Counted from the stretch's first letter, positions 12,746-27,000 are shown. The stretch: DNA of 64,000 nt from Trichoplusia ni (GCF_003590095.1 NC_039483.1:2976001-3040000); one strand, 5' to 3'. The notes: a model not told the origin generated them from the letters alone. A program made the numbers and translations.

Positions 12746-15360
12746 GTGGGAGTTCTGCGTCTGAAACCCCGAGATAAAAAGCCCCCTTAAAAAAATGTAT
12801 ATGTTATATACTTAAAAATACAACGATGAATGCTATATATTTTGAATACTTTCAAAGATGACAGTTATAAAGAGTTGAGTAAGTAATCAGGCTTACCATG
12901 AATTTTTTGTTTCACTTAATTAGTAACACTGGAAGTGTGATCTACTTAGCTAGTTTTAAACTTTTAACTATACTTCTGTCGATTCATCCTGTCTGATTGT
13001 CACATATATCTAACAAGAATTGTCAGATACCGTATGCTACAACGTCCATATAATCAACTGAGTACAGAGCGCGCACAAAATGGCGTGAAATGCGAAACAA
13101 CGCGACGAGGTACAATATAACGCGGTTTTAATACTAATGCACTAAATATATTGAGATTTATATCAAATAATAATCAAGTTCTCTAGTGGAGACCCGGCAA
13201 ACATATGACGTCCTCAGGCACCGTGGAGTGATGATCTGCGCAAGATGGCAGGAGCTGGATGCGAGCAGCCGAAGATAGATCTCGATGACGTGCAATTAGG
13301 GAGGCCTATGTCCAGAAGCAGATTAAAATAAAATTCTTCAAAATAATATGCAAATCAATGAAATGCAATTCTGAGAGTTACCCTTAATTGATAAATTACA
13401 CGCATGTTTTTTTTTCCCCTTTTGTTAGACATCACCTCATTTCCTCGCATGGGTGATCTACAAATGATTTATTTATTCATTGATTACAGAGTTTATGGCT
13501 AATCTTATAGTTTTTACAATTTCCAACCAAACTATTAGCCAAAAATTAGTCAGTTGTGTCTCTTTTTATCGGATATAGCTGTAAAGTCAAAATTCTCAAA
13601 AAGTATTAAATTTAAAAGAAATATTAATGACATAAACAATATGATGTACGATGATATGATGACTGATACCAGGATTAATTTATCCAAAACCAGATAAAAT
13701 TAATTGAACGGTTTTCACAGCATCTTTACAAATAGTTGCTAAGCAAGGATCCCTAAGACTGTATTGGAACCGCGAGTCTTTTGAGAGATGGTTGTGTTTG
13801 TCGTACTCGATGACAGATCTCGGCGTGTGTTGGAGCCAACGTGTACTCTGTGAGGCCAGTGAACCAGCGGAAACTATGATATCTTAGGATATCTTAGGCG
13901 TACATCATTGGGGCAGGATACCTCAGTGGTGCTAATTGCTGCATGGAATATAGACGGTTCGGGTTCTACGCGCGCCTCAAAGAGATACCCGCTTGTTATG
14001 GAAGGAAGTGGAATTTTCTATTTTTCTATTCCTCGTTTTTTTACTATTTCTGATTAATTTGGATGCGGGTCAAAGTTTAAAGACAACAAGGCTCCTTTCC
14101 CTTGGTGTTACCGAAGTGCTTTGATGGTATTCGTTGGTTTCATTGTAGATCCTGGCTTACAGGAGTGGAATGACGGGCATGTATGGTGAGTTAGTTCTAA
14201 AAAGAACCTCCGTAGGCCCATTGACCCATAAGGGCAGAATGCCTGGCACGCCAGCAACAGTCGTACAACTCGTACAGTCTCTCCACTCGCTATACGTGCG
14301 ACTTCTGTGACATTTTTAAGTTGAATAAACCATTTTTGCTTTCGATTTCTTTTTGAGATTCAAGCGAAGGAGATGAAATAAGCCCATTTAGGCGATTCAG
14401 TTTTTGAAGACCGAATTGAAGAGCAAAGTGAACGTCAAAATTACCTAATGCACCTTAATTCTTAAACTTCTTTGATTCAGAAATTTTAGTTGTATCCACC
14501 ATTGCAGACTCAAAAAGAAGAACTCCTTCTTTTTCATTTATATTCTCATGTCTCCGCTGTTCTGAAAGCCACAAACTTTGAGGTGCACGGCTCTGATTAG
14601 GACGCCGCGAACATTAGGTGCGGCTAGGGTTGGCGGTGAAACGAACTTTTCCTGTGCAACTTTATCATCTAAAGACAATTTTGTATGATAAAGACATAAA
14701 TATAGAAGACCTGTAGTTTTGACTGAGATTTGTTATACTCTTTCGTTGGAAGTTAAAAAAAAAGGAAACGCAATATTCATTTTTTCCTGTGAGAGTCGTT
14801 CTAAAGGTTTAAATTTAAGTATTCTACTAAACCGGTAAGACGAATGGAAGCTGAGACAAATAGCTAGGGAAATGGCAACGCAGAAGAGAATATACCTTGG
14901 AACTGTTCAAGGTATGACGTGGCTTAACGGCGGCCTAATCTCTGCATCGACCATAGATACGAAATATGGATACGAAAGGCAAGAATCAGAGAAGAATGCT
15001 GAAAGGAAGGCATGCACAATTCTAATAGTATCTAGTTTATTCAAGGCTGATGATGATAATAGAAAAATAATTATATAGTCAAGACAGAAGACAGAAGATA
15101 TTGAAGGCATACCATCACCGCGCAAAGTAAGATGCCGCGCTACGCCGTATAGAGCGCGATCCCTCTTTCACAAATGCATCACTACTTCGTCAAGACTACT
15201 GTCAGGACCAGCAGTTTTAGGAGATCTGTCCTTTAATAAGTTCTGCCTATCCAACCAAGTATCCATACCTAATCTTATAGTTATCAAATCTACGAAAAAC
15301 CTTAACCAAATCGCTTGATAAACTAGATGTGTAAAATATCGTAAGCTATGACGTCACACC

Positions 15361-15430
15361 CTAGCGCCGCGCCGTGATTGGAGCGCGCTCCGCGGGGAAA
15401 TCACCGCCGGCCGCGACACAGCGTATTTAT
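15361..15430. other. CpG-rich patch
   Basis: Very CpG-dense (GCGCCGCGCCG, GAGCGCGCTCCGCGGGG, GCCGGCCGCG) in AT-rich DNA, beside a TGACGTCA site at 15349-15356. No gene seen; possible regulatory core. Confidence 0.35.
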
Positions 15431-15887
15431 CCGTCGCTTGTCATGTACAGAGTAGTGTGGTCTGATGTCTCTGGAAACAGGGAAAAAAATTGGACTAGAT
15501 TAAATGTAGAAAAGGTAAAAAATAGCAGTTTTAGTAATAACATTGATTTCGATTAAAAAGTCAAAACACGTTATTTGTTTCATATAGCAATCTAAGTGCA
15601 AAGATTAGATATGTATCAGCGATCAGCGTAGCTTCTCGTAGGCGTCACCTCCGAGGGTCTACGTGAACACACATCTATTAGCAGGTAGGTATTGCTGAGC
15701 TTTTAAAATAAATATTTTTGTTTAACAACATATAAACTAGAGTGTATAATTTGGCCCGAAATGTATACAACGATAGGTACTAAGGTAAACGCGTCAGTAA
15801 ATCTTAAGAAAATAAATTTTACATATTATTTTCTGTCAATACATAAAATATCTTTAAAAAGCACAAGACCTCTGTTGTCAGCTACTC

Positions 15888-15998
15888 TGTGCCACCCGCG
15901 GGCTGGTCCGGCGCGACACCGTTCCATTTCGCGCTGAATTACGCGCGAAACTGCGGCTCACGGCTGTCCTACGGCGCTCAACACCTCGCGCTTACAAC
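15888..15998. other. CpG-rich patch
   Basis: CACCCGCGGGCTGG, CCGGCGCGACACC and ACGCGCGAAACTGCGG, flanked on the right by a T-rich run. No gene; possible regulatory core. Confidence 0.3.
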
Positions 15999-16264
15999 TA
16001 CATTCCAAATTCGAATATCGAATTATTTTTTTATTCTTTATTCGTGTTTTTGTTAGAACACTTTTTAAATTTTTCTTTTTTGATGCTTTTTCGTTTTGTT
16101 TTTGCTGTGTAGAGCATAATCTTTTCTAATACATTTTTTTTGTTTGCTATTTCGTATCTGTCATAAGGATAGCTACTGGACTGGATGTAAGATACCATAC
16201 ATAACATAGAAAAAATAGCTTTAGATTGAGTTTTTGCTTTGGAATTGAAGTACTCGTTTTTTTT

Positions 16265-16845
16265 TCTCTAGCCCAATATGTCCCACTGCTGGGCAAAGGC
16301 CTCCCCCAAATCCTTCCACGACTCTCTATTCTGGGCCGCATGGAACCAGCCTGCGCGGTAAGCGTTAAGGTCGTCCATCCGTTGGCTCCCATAGTGTGGT
16401 GACTTTGGCCCAACGATCGCATTCCATGCGGCTAACATGACCCGCCTAATCCCATTTTAGCCTGGCAGCCTTTTTGCCGACGTCTATAATCCCAGTTTTG
16501 GAACGCAGCGTGGTGTTCGGAATTCGGTCTTGTAACCTAACACCAAGAATGCTGCGTTCCATAGCTCTTTGGCAAACTCCAAGGCGGAATTTCTGTGAGT
16601 CGGTCAGCGACCAGGTCTGAGCACCGTAAGTTAAGATGGGCAGGATATACATGTCAATGAGCTTCCGCTTTAGGGAAATCGGCAGATCACCCTTCATGAG
16701 CGTCTTCATAGACCAGTAGCTTTTCCAGGCATTTTCGGTTCTTCGATCGATTTCTTTCTCTTGCCTGTTTTCGAACGAGACTAACTGGCCTAGTACAAGT
16801 GGTAAGTACTCGATTAAACAATTCAAAAGAATCTTAACTCGATGG
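16265..16845 (-). mobile_element. RTE-type LINE fragment: 3' end of the reverse-transcriptase ORF
   Basis: The minus strand encodes the C-terminal part of an RTE-like reverse transcriptase: RTENAWKSYWSMKTLMKG, LPILTYGAQTWSLT and QRAMERSILGVRL at 16446-16760. After the reading ...ARLKWD the frame breaks, and the last part (16265-16440; RESW, then a decayed AFAQQWD-type end) lies in other frames. Endonuclease and catalytic domains are absent: a dead 5'-truncated copy. Confidence 0.85.
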
Positions 16846-17050
16846 TGTTTTATAGAGGGGCCCTTATGGCTTCCTTCTACCTTCTAGCATGTAATCTATA
16901 CTCAGTTGTACCCATGCCATAATTCATCGTTAGATATTTTTTTACGCTTAATACTTAGGTATGTTAATAAGTATTAACCATTCAATACACGCGAGACCCT
17001 TGTGCCTTCGTTCATTCATCGGCAATTGTTGATAACGGAATCGAAGGCCA

Positions 17051-17292
17051 GGGCCCCAATTCTGCTATTTACAATGGCCGTTGAATGAATGAAATTTGGC
17101 TTAAAATGACCATTTTCGTATTTATTTTAAGCATTTTTCTACACAAAATTTGCAGTACGGAACGATCAAAGATCAATACATTAACTTCCAATTATTGTAT
17201 TGGCAAAATGTTTGAGAGAATAGGAATAATTTCAATTTTAATTCAACTGCCATTAATTCATCGGACATTGTAAAATAGCAGAATCGGGGCCC
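17051..17292. mobile_element. MITE with GGGCCCCAATTCTGC inverted ends, copy 1
   Basis: Terminal inverted repeats of about 40 bp start GGGCCCCAATTCTGCTATTT, with minor mismatches between arms (AATTC against GATTC). The AT-rich interior includes AAATTTGGCTTAAAATGAC. Both copies sit after CCA and before AG, so the outer bases may belong to the element or to a duplicated target. 242 bp, no coding capacity. Confidence 0.8.
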
Positions 17293-18525
17293 AGGTCTTG
17301 TGCAAACGTATGACTTCAATGTTTGTGAAACTGTCCGTGACTCAAGAATGTACTTAAGAGTCGTTTTAAAAAATACATATTATGCTGCAATATTAGTATT
17401 GACCCTACAAACAAAATTAACAACTTACCAAGATCCAACCCTCTGTTGACAATCCGTAACCGAACTATCACAACACTCAGTATTGTCAGGGTTAACATTT
17501 AGAATTAATTATTTAATTTAAACCAAGGAAATAAAATATTTTGACCGAATAGCTACAGAAACTAGGTTTTTTTTCTTTTCATTTATAATGTTGTTGTATT
17601 TACCATATCTTTGTAAGGCTCAAAGCAATGACAATTCAATTAAAATCGTTAAAGTTTTTTTTATATATTTTGAATTGGTAATGTGACAAATCTCTTAAGT
17701 TATGACATTTTCATAAGTATTTGCTATTTTTCATAATACCTTTAATTTAAAACCTTACTAGTTCTACACCTGTTTTATTTATTTAAATACATGAATAAAA
17801 TCAGCAAGTAAAAAGCAAATCTTATTCCTTGCAAATTACTTACTTCAAGACGTGTTTCTAAGCCCCCTGTTCCTTTCTATACCCAAATAGCAAGCTATTA
17901 CTTAACTTGCAGAAGCCATAATATATTTACCGACCCAAATAAAAGGGGGACGAAATCATTCGAAACGAAATGAAAAAGGTGTCAAAGATCGAATTTACTA
18001 TTCATTATCATATAATCCACGATTTGTAGGGGCTTTATACTGCTGTTACATTTTCTATCATAATGCCTTGTGTTAAGGTTGGTTGTCGTGTGTTCTGGTG
18101 TTAGATATGTATTTGATAAAGTAGTGAACGCGTTTTGTAAGTGCCCACTGCGGCGACAGATGGTCGGTGAGGGATAGGAACGCGGTTTGATTCTGTTTCG
18201 GGAGATTTTTATTTGGGACTGTTTTGTGAAGTTGCTGTTGCTATGTTGAAGTTAAGAGTTATTTTTGTACATTTCATTTAACTGGTCAATCAACTGCCGA
18301 CCGAGGGATCATTAAAATATAATCCAGTTAATTTAATCTTTGGTTAAATCGGCGTACGAAAGTAAGACAAAAACAAATACATGAAATAAATAAGTTGGCG
18401 CATTACAAGGCATGGATGTCGTCTCGCTTACACAGACTTAATTTAAGTGATGAGTACCAGTGCGTTTAGGCTGTGCGGTTGAGCCGGAGAAAAAGGGGTT
18501 AATAGCAAGCCTTGCAATCTACACT

Positions 18526-18566
18526 GTCACTAATGTCTTGTGTCACTAATCACTAATGTCACTAAT
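18526..18566 (+). repeat. Short TCACTAAT tandem run
   Basis: Four copies of TCACTAAT with small interruptions. Minor simple repeat. Confidence 0.65.
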
Positions 18567-18671
18567 ATGTGTGATTATAACAATATTATCATGTTTTCCG
18601 ATGCTCATGTATATCAGTATTTCATTGATTAAGTGAAGCTAATAAATTAAAAAAGAAAGTAGTCGTAGACT

Positions 18672-18745
18672 ACACGTTCAGCCGAGTGGTTAACAATTCT
18701 AAACTAATTGTTGCCAGTATGGGGTCAATAAAACTATCCCAAGAC
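18672..18745 (+). mobile_element. SINE head fragment, decayed
   Basis: TTCAGCCGAGTGGTTAAC is A-box-like and GGGGTCAATAAAACT stands where a B box would be. Identification is tentative. Confidence 0.35.
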
Positions 18746-20857
18746 GGGAACAAACCAAAAAACTAATAATTCTTAAGGGTAGCCAAAAGCCATGCAGCAA
18801 TTTTATGATGTTTTGTCATTCACTACAGGGAATTGAGATATCTCTTTAATGGGACCATTTTAGGGGTCCTCATTGAAATCACAAAGCTCTTATTACTATT
18901 GGGGTTGGCTGATGGGTTCTGTACATTTGCGTTTTTTATGGGTTTATGTTAAGTTTGGTTAAGATGGTGTTTCGTCGTTTTTATTCGCGTTTTATATTTA
19001 AATTGAATTTCCGACAAAAGGAGGGCCAATAATGTTTGCCAGTTTTTAAGTGCGTAAACAAAATAATAATATGTAAGTATATATACTAAAAGTAGAAAGG
19101 CTAAAAATGTAGTGTTTTTAAAAATAGACAAAAAAAAATATGTTTAGAAATTAAAAAAAAAAATCCAAAAAAAACCTCTTACGAAAAGAAAAGAAATATG
19201 TATGTCCAACTTCAAAAGCATCAAAAAAAGAAAACAAACTATAATCATTTCTCCAACAATGATCCCCAAAACGAATAGTAATGAAATCAACACCAAACAT
19301 TATACGGAACCCTCGGCCCCCATCCATCAAAGCACATCACTACATCACAAAGTAATAGCTTGTAACTGCGAGGGTGGCAACACTAATTAAACGGTGATCC
19401 TGTGTTGCCATAATGGCGGTGATTTTATTTATTGTGATATGTTTTGTAAGTAATAAGTTAATTTTAGTAATAGGTTTGTTGTTTTTTTGGAGTTTTCAAT
19501 TTTTGGCTTCTTTTTCCTTTTTGAAATAGTAAAATTTGTAACATACGTGCATATACCTACAGGCAAGGTTTTATTAAAGAATATTTTTATAACAAAATAA
19601 TAAATGTTATTAAACAATACATTTCATCTTACCTGCCTAGTCTACCTAATTTCGTACTCAAGTCTAGATGAACTAAAATGATAGAAAGGTTTCAGCTCTT
19701 ACTACTCATGTACTATTTGCGGAGGGGTTCCAAGATCAAGAGTCACCATATAACTATGTGCATAATAATTCAATCTTTGTAACCCTAGTTCACATAAATA
19801 CTTAGACCTTTGTTTAGTCCTAGCTACCGCATTAGGTTAAGTAACCTGTAATGGTAGATTAGTGTGATAATTAAATAAATAAGTTTCTAATCACACCAGC
19901 CATCAATAATTCTAGCTTATAATAATCTTGATATCTCCTAAAAATAACGCTGATTTAAGCATTCATCTATAAAAAATGGTAAAAAGCATAGACAAGTCGC
20001 AGTGATTTCGACCTCATTACAAAACAGACCACATTAATGTTATTGTTTAGTCTATGGGCGAGGGTTCGGATTTCGCGCCATTTGGCCAACTGCTCGTGTA
20101 ATAGCTCTGAGGGCAGCGGATACTGGGACAGTAATGTTTATTTTTTTTCTTTGAACCTCGTTTCTCGTAGTTTAATGCGTGAAAGTCTAGGTAACTGGGT
20201 AGAGGACTATAGATAGGTATTCGCTCCTTATAAAAAGCTGGTACTCAGCCGTATCCAGTTGGTCATTAAGCTCAATCCAACATAGTTGCGGAAAGACTAG
20301 GGTAAGGGATGATCTGATTTTATTATTGTTAAGTTTCTTTTTCGAATGATAAATTAAAGTGATTTATTTTAAAAATATTAGGACATCAGTAAAAAATTGC
20401 GACTAAAACGTATGATATATTTTTCAATAAGTATATACAATATACATATTTAAGTAAGTTTAGTTAAGCAAATTAAAGTGCGTTCGGCACAGTTTATTTG
20501 AATCAAAGCAAAATACTTATTAGTCATAAAATGTTTGACAGTTAAAGTCTAAAAATACAAAATAATATTTAAAAGCCAAAAACAAAATAGAATCAAATAC
20601 GTCTCAGTATGCGTCGCCCCTTACCTAATGTTTCCCTTCAGTGAGTATTGTCTATTTGAATTTAGAATAAGCCTGTTCGAAATTTGAATTGAGATGTTTG
20701 TTTATGATTCGATGATTGGTTGTGATCAAGTGGGGTGACAGTATTTGGTTAGCATTTAACCGACGCTACAAAAAGAGGAAGGCGTCAATTCGGCGCATCT
20801 TTTAAGTACGATTTTTCAATCAGATTCAATTTTTCCACGTTTTTATACACTCACTTT

Positions 20858-20985
20858 TTTGTTTGTTTGTTTGTTTTTCGTTCCGGTTGGATTTTTGCAA
20901 CTCAATTTTGAGGCACTTCCCGATAAGCTAGCAGGCTGAAATTTTCAGGATTGCTTCAAACCCGATGACCAGACAATTTATAACT
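20858..20985 (+). repeat. Dispersed repeat pair, forward copy
   Basis: GTTCCGGTTGGATTTTTGCA, AACTCAATTTTGAGGCACTT and CCCGATAAGCTAGCAGGCTG, with CAAACCCGATGACCAG at the end. Homologous, in inverse orientation, to 12.6-12.75 kb. Confidence 0.7.
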
Positions 20986-22124
20986 ATAAAAACTGACAAA
21001 ATTTGATATTTGACATTTTAAATCTATTATTTTTTTAGTATAGTTCACTAGCATGTACTTTTAGGTCGGTATTATTAACGTTTCGGTATAAATAAGTTAT
21101 TCTTAGTAAATTATAAGCTATCCAATATTCTCTTATTTTATATCTTAAAAACTCTAGAGTATAAACAATTTCTTGAAAGATTTTTTAATGGCGCCCGACG
21201 TGGGGCTAAACTTAGAATGTTGTTGGTGTTTCTATTCCATTGTTTCCAACCATTAGAAAAGTTATGACGTCATAGGATCTAGAACAAAGCTAGTATTTGA
21301 TACCTTAAAGCGTGGGAGACGGTTATGTATGGGATGTATGAGATCATACAAAATGTATGATATCATGGTATAATAGGATGTGAATCTATTGTTTGACGCT
21401 CCTAATGGCGGTAAAAAAAAAATTATTCACTCCTGAACGAGCCACCTACGAACAATAATTATATAAGAAAAAAATATAAAATACTTTATTAAGATTAAAT
21501 AATCTTGTAGTTCTGGCAACCCCAAAATAAATTCTCGCCTACGGCCATCATCCGTTAATCCAGTACTTCTAAATAATGATGTCCAGTTCCCACACAACCA
21601 GTATGAAAAGACCCTAAGCTAAGAGAAAGTGTATGAATACAGGGATCTTTTATTTTTGGACATTGTATTGTATAGAACTAAGCTTAGTAACATTTTGTAG
21701 TAATTCAGGTCAAGTTGTGAAAGATTGTTTTTTATTGCATGTTATTGTTTTGAATCATAAATCAGCCCAGGAGAATAGCTAGTTTCAGTATGAAATCAAT
21801 TAAAAATGAATGCAAGATCTTTCAGATCAAACTTTTTCTTTTATGATACTGGATAAATTTTGACTATCACCAAATGCCTTTGATCCTTGTAAATAGAACA
21901 TTTTCTTTAAAAACGCAGTTCTTTTTTCACTGGCACATTAAAAGTTGAAAGCTGGCAGGCAAGGTTCAAGGTAAAATGGTCAGTGTTTATATCATTTGTA
22001 ATTATCCTTGAGGGGTTTATTAAATACATTGTGTGGGTTAAAAGCTATGGACAATTATGTGAAGGGCGCGTCCCTTTGTTTGAGCACACTTACGAATAGG
22101 TATATTTGATATTTTCATTTAAGT

Positions 22125-22252
22125 ACCATGGATTCTAACATAGACGTTTATCCGACTTCGGTAAAGGAGTGTTAGCAGCTATCTGTTGCTCCTGCCTGAA
22201 TATTTAACACTCCTTCAACAAAGTCGGATAAACGTCTGTTTGAATCCATGGT
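22125..22252. repeat. Short foldback, ~49-bp arms
   Basis: Arms 22125-22174 and 22205-22252 start ACCATGGATTC and share GACGTTTATCCGACTT, with about six mismatches or gaps. The 30-base loop is unpaired. No second copy seen in this window. Probably a small MITE; the hairpin is longer than a usual miRNA precursor stem. Confidence 0.75.
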
Positions 22253-23882
22253 GCCAGTTACATTTATACTGAATTTCATCACAATCGGTTTGGCCGTTTA
22301 AGCGTGAAGAGATAACAAACATTAATACATAAAACATTTTACATCAAAAATATTAGTGTGATAGCAGCATGTATTACGCTTGAAAACTAAATGTTTTTTT
22401 AAGTTGATTTTAAGAAAAGAAAAACAGAAAGATGCTGCTACAATTCTCTACCTAACCTGTTATTTGAACCTTGAACCTGATGCTGTAACAAACAACCAGA
22501 ATATATGTTGCAGCCCAAGATACACCAACGAAAAATGAAAACAACACAATTCAACCCAAAAAGTTTACCATAAGGCATAAATGCATACCACATAAATGCA
22601 CTTAACAGTTAAAAGGACCAACTATTCGATCATTTAACTGGTGTTTATAATCATTAAACAACCCCACCTATGGGAGTTCGCCCCCTCCCTGGCGACTCAT
22701 CCCATGGCGGCCAACTGTACTCGTACCAACTCAACCCACCTTGGGACTAAAATTGTTCATGTGCTTGCACAGTTGTTTAGACAATCTTTTTGTTAATGTT
22801 ATATGGGGTTTTGATGTCGGTGATGGGTTTATTGAAGTATTTTTTGGGAATGAATTTGGGTTTAGTTTGTTGTGGGTGTGAAAGTGATGTCTGGTTTTGA
22901 GTGTCGTGTTTGATTTTGTCTTGGAGATTTAACTTTAAATGGCTTTTATTTTTTTTTAAACTAATATTTTATTTTCTTTTGTCATTTGCTGTCTTTCTTT
23001 GGTGTTAAATTTAATTAAAGAATTAAGCAACTTTTAAATGCTAATAGAATTTTAGATATTTTAGTTATCAATTCTACCGTTAAAACATACAACTCTATTT
23101 TTCCTGATTAAAAATAAACCATTTAGCAAGCAGTAAATGGTGAGCGAATCAGAGTTCTGTCAAATGTAATTTGACATGAAAGAGGTTCCGCTTATTCCTT
23201 TTGATTTTGATTTTGAAAACCCGTCCAATTCTTTTTGGTGTAGATATATATAGAAGATATCAATATCCATTATTTTTTTATTAAAGGTTCATTATTTTTT
23301 CAAAATACTTGTACTAAAATTATTTCTACAAACCCGCTTACACCTAATCCGGCTTAAACATCAAAATCACACATACAGATATTAAGATAACTTAATAGAC
23401 CAGCAAACAAACAAATTGGCACCCCACATTATGATATTACCGTAATAGCCCTTCCGAGTGTTTAGTACCCCTGCCCGTTAGCCAGGGGTACGTAGACCGG
23501 GGTACAGTTACATGATTTAGCAATTATCCGACCCGCGATTTTTAATTTTAAGGTAATGGGCCCTTGTGTGGATGTCTTCTGGGATGTTTTATAGGTCATA
23601 TCACATATGGTCTGGTTGTTATTTGGATTTTTTGAATAATATTCGCTTTTTAATATTTGTTATTTTGTAAAGGTTTTTTGGTTTAAGTTGCTTGTGTCGC
23701 CTGATTTGGTCATTTTAGACAAAGATTGTCAAGTGTTATAAATAAATTAATAAAATAGCACTAATATTGTTGCAGTACGTAGAAAATAAACAGTAGAGTC
23801 ACAAAACTTATATGTATTTTAACTTATCTTAAGTATGATTTTTATTTAGATTATTCGGTGCCTGTTGTTAAAGCTGCAACAG

Positions 23883-24010
23883 TAATATATCTGTGAGTAT
23901 ATCAACTGTCTATCATAGTTCATGAGATACAACCTGGTGACAGACGACGGAAAGAAAGTGTAACTTCACTGAGATTGTTCCGTTTTTATCCTTTAGGAGC
24001 CCTGAGGTAT
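23883..24010 (+). repeat. Dispersed repeat, CAACTGTCTATC family, copy 2
   Basis: Same core words (CAACTGTCTATCATAGTTCA, GAGATACAACCTGGTGACAG) followed by a decayed end. Confidence 0.6.
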
Positions 24011-27000
24011 GGAGGAGGTGATACAGCTTGATGACAAATGATGTACAATCATTAATACGCTTTCTATCATACTCTCTAAATAAGGAATCCCTAAAGGTTT
24101 TTTATTCCAATCCATATAACAGTTACTTAAAAGACGATTACTCAATTCCAACCAATATAAAAACATATTCAATACATAATCAACCTATGTATGTCCAACA
24201 AGCCATATATTCCTCGACTTAAGATCACAAAACCAGCACAAAAGACTCCTTACCTTTATTGAGGCTTTTATTTGTTCATATCTTTATTGGCTCTAACCTC
24301 AGGCGAAATACCGTTAGCAGGAAAACACAGGACGGACTGAGTTTTATGAAGTACCAAATTTACCTAAAATTATCCTGAACTAGCCCGCTTTAAATCGAAA
24401 ATACTTCCACTGGACCATTAAATCCGGATAAGACTGCGTTTCCACCAGTGATGTGCGATGTTAATATGTCGTGCGAGGATGTCCGCAGAGCTGTTTCCAC
24501 AAAAAACTTGTTGTTTGCTGACCGAGGGGAGGTAAATGAAGCGATTCTATTAGTCTATTACAAACACATCCCTCGCTATGCATCCTCGCACATCTAAAAA
24601 CTGTCTATTATGTTAATCCTGGACCTAACTATATTATAAACCTATCATTGTACCTAGCTTGTTCTAATTGGTGTCGTAAATTTTTCGTTGAAGATCCGTT
24701 CTTGCAAACTTTTGCGATTACAATATTAGTGAGATTGTTTCTTACTGTGTAAACCTGACGATGCTGTATGACTTGTGTTGCTGACGGTACATTTCCATAC
24801 ATTCCGTTCCCCACATAGTTTGTAAATCATAATATGTAACGTGAGCCTTTGGCAACGATAATTAACGACTTCAAAGCCAACTCGGTTATTTCATCGTTAT
24901 TTTAACTTGTGGTTATTTTAACTCATCGTTATTTCGTGTATGTGTGTGTGCGTCCATTTTTAACGATGTAATAGATAGGGTTTTTAATGAACTCTTTATT
25001 TAGTGTGTTTATCTGTTGTGTGGAGGTTTTTTGTGTGTTTTTTTTTAGGTTTTTGCTTATTTGGTTTTTAATTGTGTGGAGTGATTATTGTTTTGGTCTT
25101 TCAGGGTAAGTATTTAAACTCCAAACTAGTTACTTTGATGATATGTAAATTATTTTGGCAGCAAGAAACACACTGAGTAGATAAAAGCTGTCCCCCAAAC
25201 CGACCACTTTCAAGAGATAGAAGAGACTATTACCAACCAACACGCGCGTGCAAACGTAATACCTAAATATCGTCAAGTATTCTAGCAGAGTTATCCTGTC
25301 CAAACAATTATCTCACTACAATAAATAACAATAGAATCGTCAACAAATCGTTATTATTGCAAATTACCGCCGTCTGCTAATGTTTGACAGATCCCAAAGG
25401 GTTTTGGCGCGCGCACCAACTGTCAAGCGGCCATCTTGAATTGAAGAAAATTTGCAATTTTACGCGCCATTGAATCTAGTTTTGTTAAATTAACCGCGTT
25501 CAAGCCGTTTATTTTAGGATCTTAGTTAACAATGGGATGTTTTTATGTGTAACTGTGCTTTTATTTTAATAGATATCGGTTTGTTTGTTCGTTTTTGCCT
25601 GCCTTTATGTTGGCTGTCGGTGTTTTTGATGAGTTCATGTGGAAATTTTGATTTTTAAATCTTTTAAGTTTAATTAACCATACGTTTTAGATCGTCTGTA
25701 TTGATAATATTAATAATCACATTTTATGGATAAAAGAGTATTTTGTAGATTTCAGTTATCATCACTTATTCTTTCGTGGTCTTTTTTGGCAAGATTTCTT
25801 GTCTTATTTATACTATAGACAGCTCTATCCACTCTAAAAATAGTCTTAAATAGACATCAAAATCAATAAATATCACGAAAGACAACCCTAACCAACAAAT
25901 AGACAATTACAACTTTACAAAACAAAATTCCCCAAACCCCATTTCAACACAAATACATTTTAAACAATTTCATCAACCGGGAACAGAAGTTGTTCTCATT
26001 AGCTATCGATACCGAGCATTTGTCTATGATCATTGTCTCTGGTCATATAAAGGCAGTCCACACGGGCCGCCGGCAGCGGTGCGTGAAATATAAGAGCTCT
26101 CCACAAAAGGGCTAATAACTCGTGTGAAGTACCCTTAACGCTCCCTCGGAGAGCGGTGTAAGTGATACGCGGAGCGGAGAGCGGGTTCACAAATGGTTTT
26201 AAAGTAGGTACTGATTTGAAAATAGTATAAAATTAAATGAGTAATGTTTTCACGGAAATCTGTATTTATTTTTCTATCTTGTGTTGGTGTACACATATTG
26301 ATGTCTATAAATCATAATTTAACAGTAAATACAGAAATACAACAGGTTTTGATACAGGTAGGTAAGTGACTTCAAATAAATAAAAAACACTAGCAATTAA
26401 ATACAATAAAAAATCAAATGTGCCTGAAGTCTCCCATTGAATCGTAATTAAGGAATGCACTTATATTTTGGCCCTCCAAAATGCAATTATTTATCTTGTT
26501 GAAGTCACTTATCCAACACGAAAAAAATGTGAAGACGAATATAAAAAAATCTCTTCCTCCTATGACTTGAACCACAAAATAGATATGAAAATATGATTTT
26601 ATCTGAATACTGATCGGATCCTTTGTCGGGCGGAGTCGGGTGCATTGTCTAGTGCAGACGGTTTTTTTGCCTGGCGTCTGTCCCTACTACTTACTGCATC
26701 AATTGTTTTCAAGTTGTATTTAACTATTGAGTTTTTTTTTTGTAATGCTTAGGTATTTATGTGAGAGCGTATTTGCGATGTTTTGAGTGTTAAGGTAGAA
26801 AGACTTGTGTTCAAAATTCATGTGATGAAGTGTTTCAAAGATACTGAAGGTAATGGGTATAAGACTAGACGTGTAATAACAAAACACCTAAGATATAAAA
26901 TAAAAGATTTTAAGTGATAATGTTACTTGCTCTATACTAACAGCGACCAGTCACAGCTCGAGACGTCATCGCACACCTTCAACCGAAAATAATATACTGA

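Larger units (their letters stand above)
12746..16264. other. Gene-free DNA with CpG-rich patches
   Basis: No supported gene. Apart from the two CpG-rich patches, 13,785-14,300 has fairly balanced base composition and might be old decayed repeat; I could not assign it. Confidence 0.45.
17293..20857. other. Gene-free DNA
   Basis: AT-rich; only the TCACTAAT run and a SINE scrap were identified. 18,050-18,260 is G/T-rich with some CpG. A-rich low-complexity text lies at 19,120-19,200. Confidence 0.5.

Noticed and set aside
22125..22252. microRNA precursor
   Set aside because: The stem (~49 bp) is longer and its loop larger than a typical insect pre-miRNA, and the arms match over their whole length like a MITE; kept only as a foldback.
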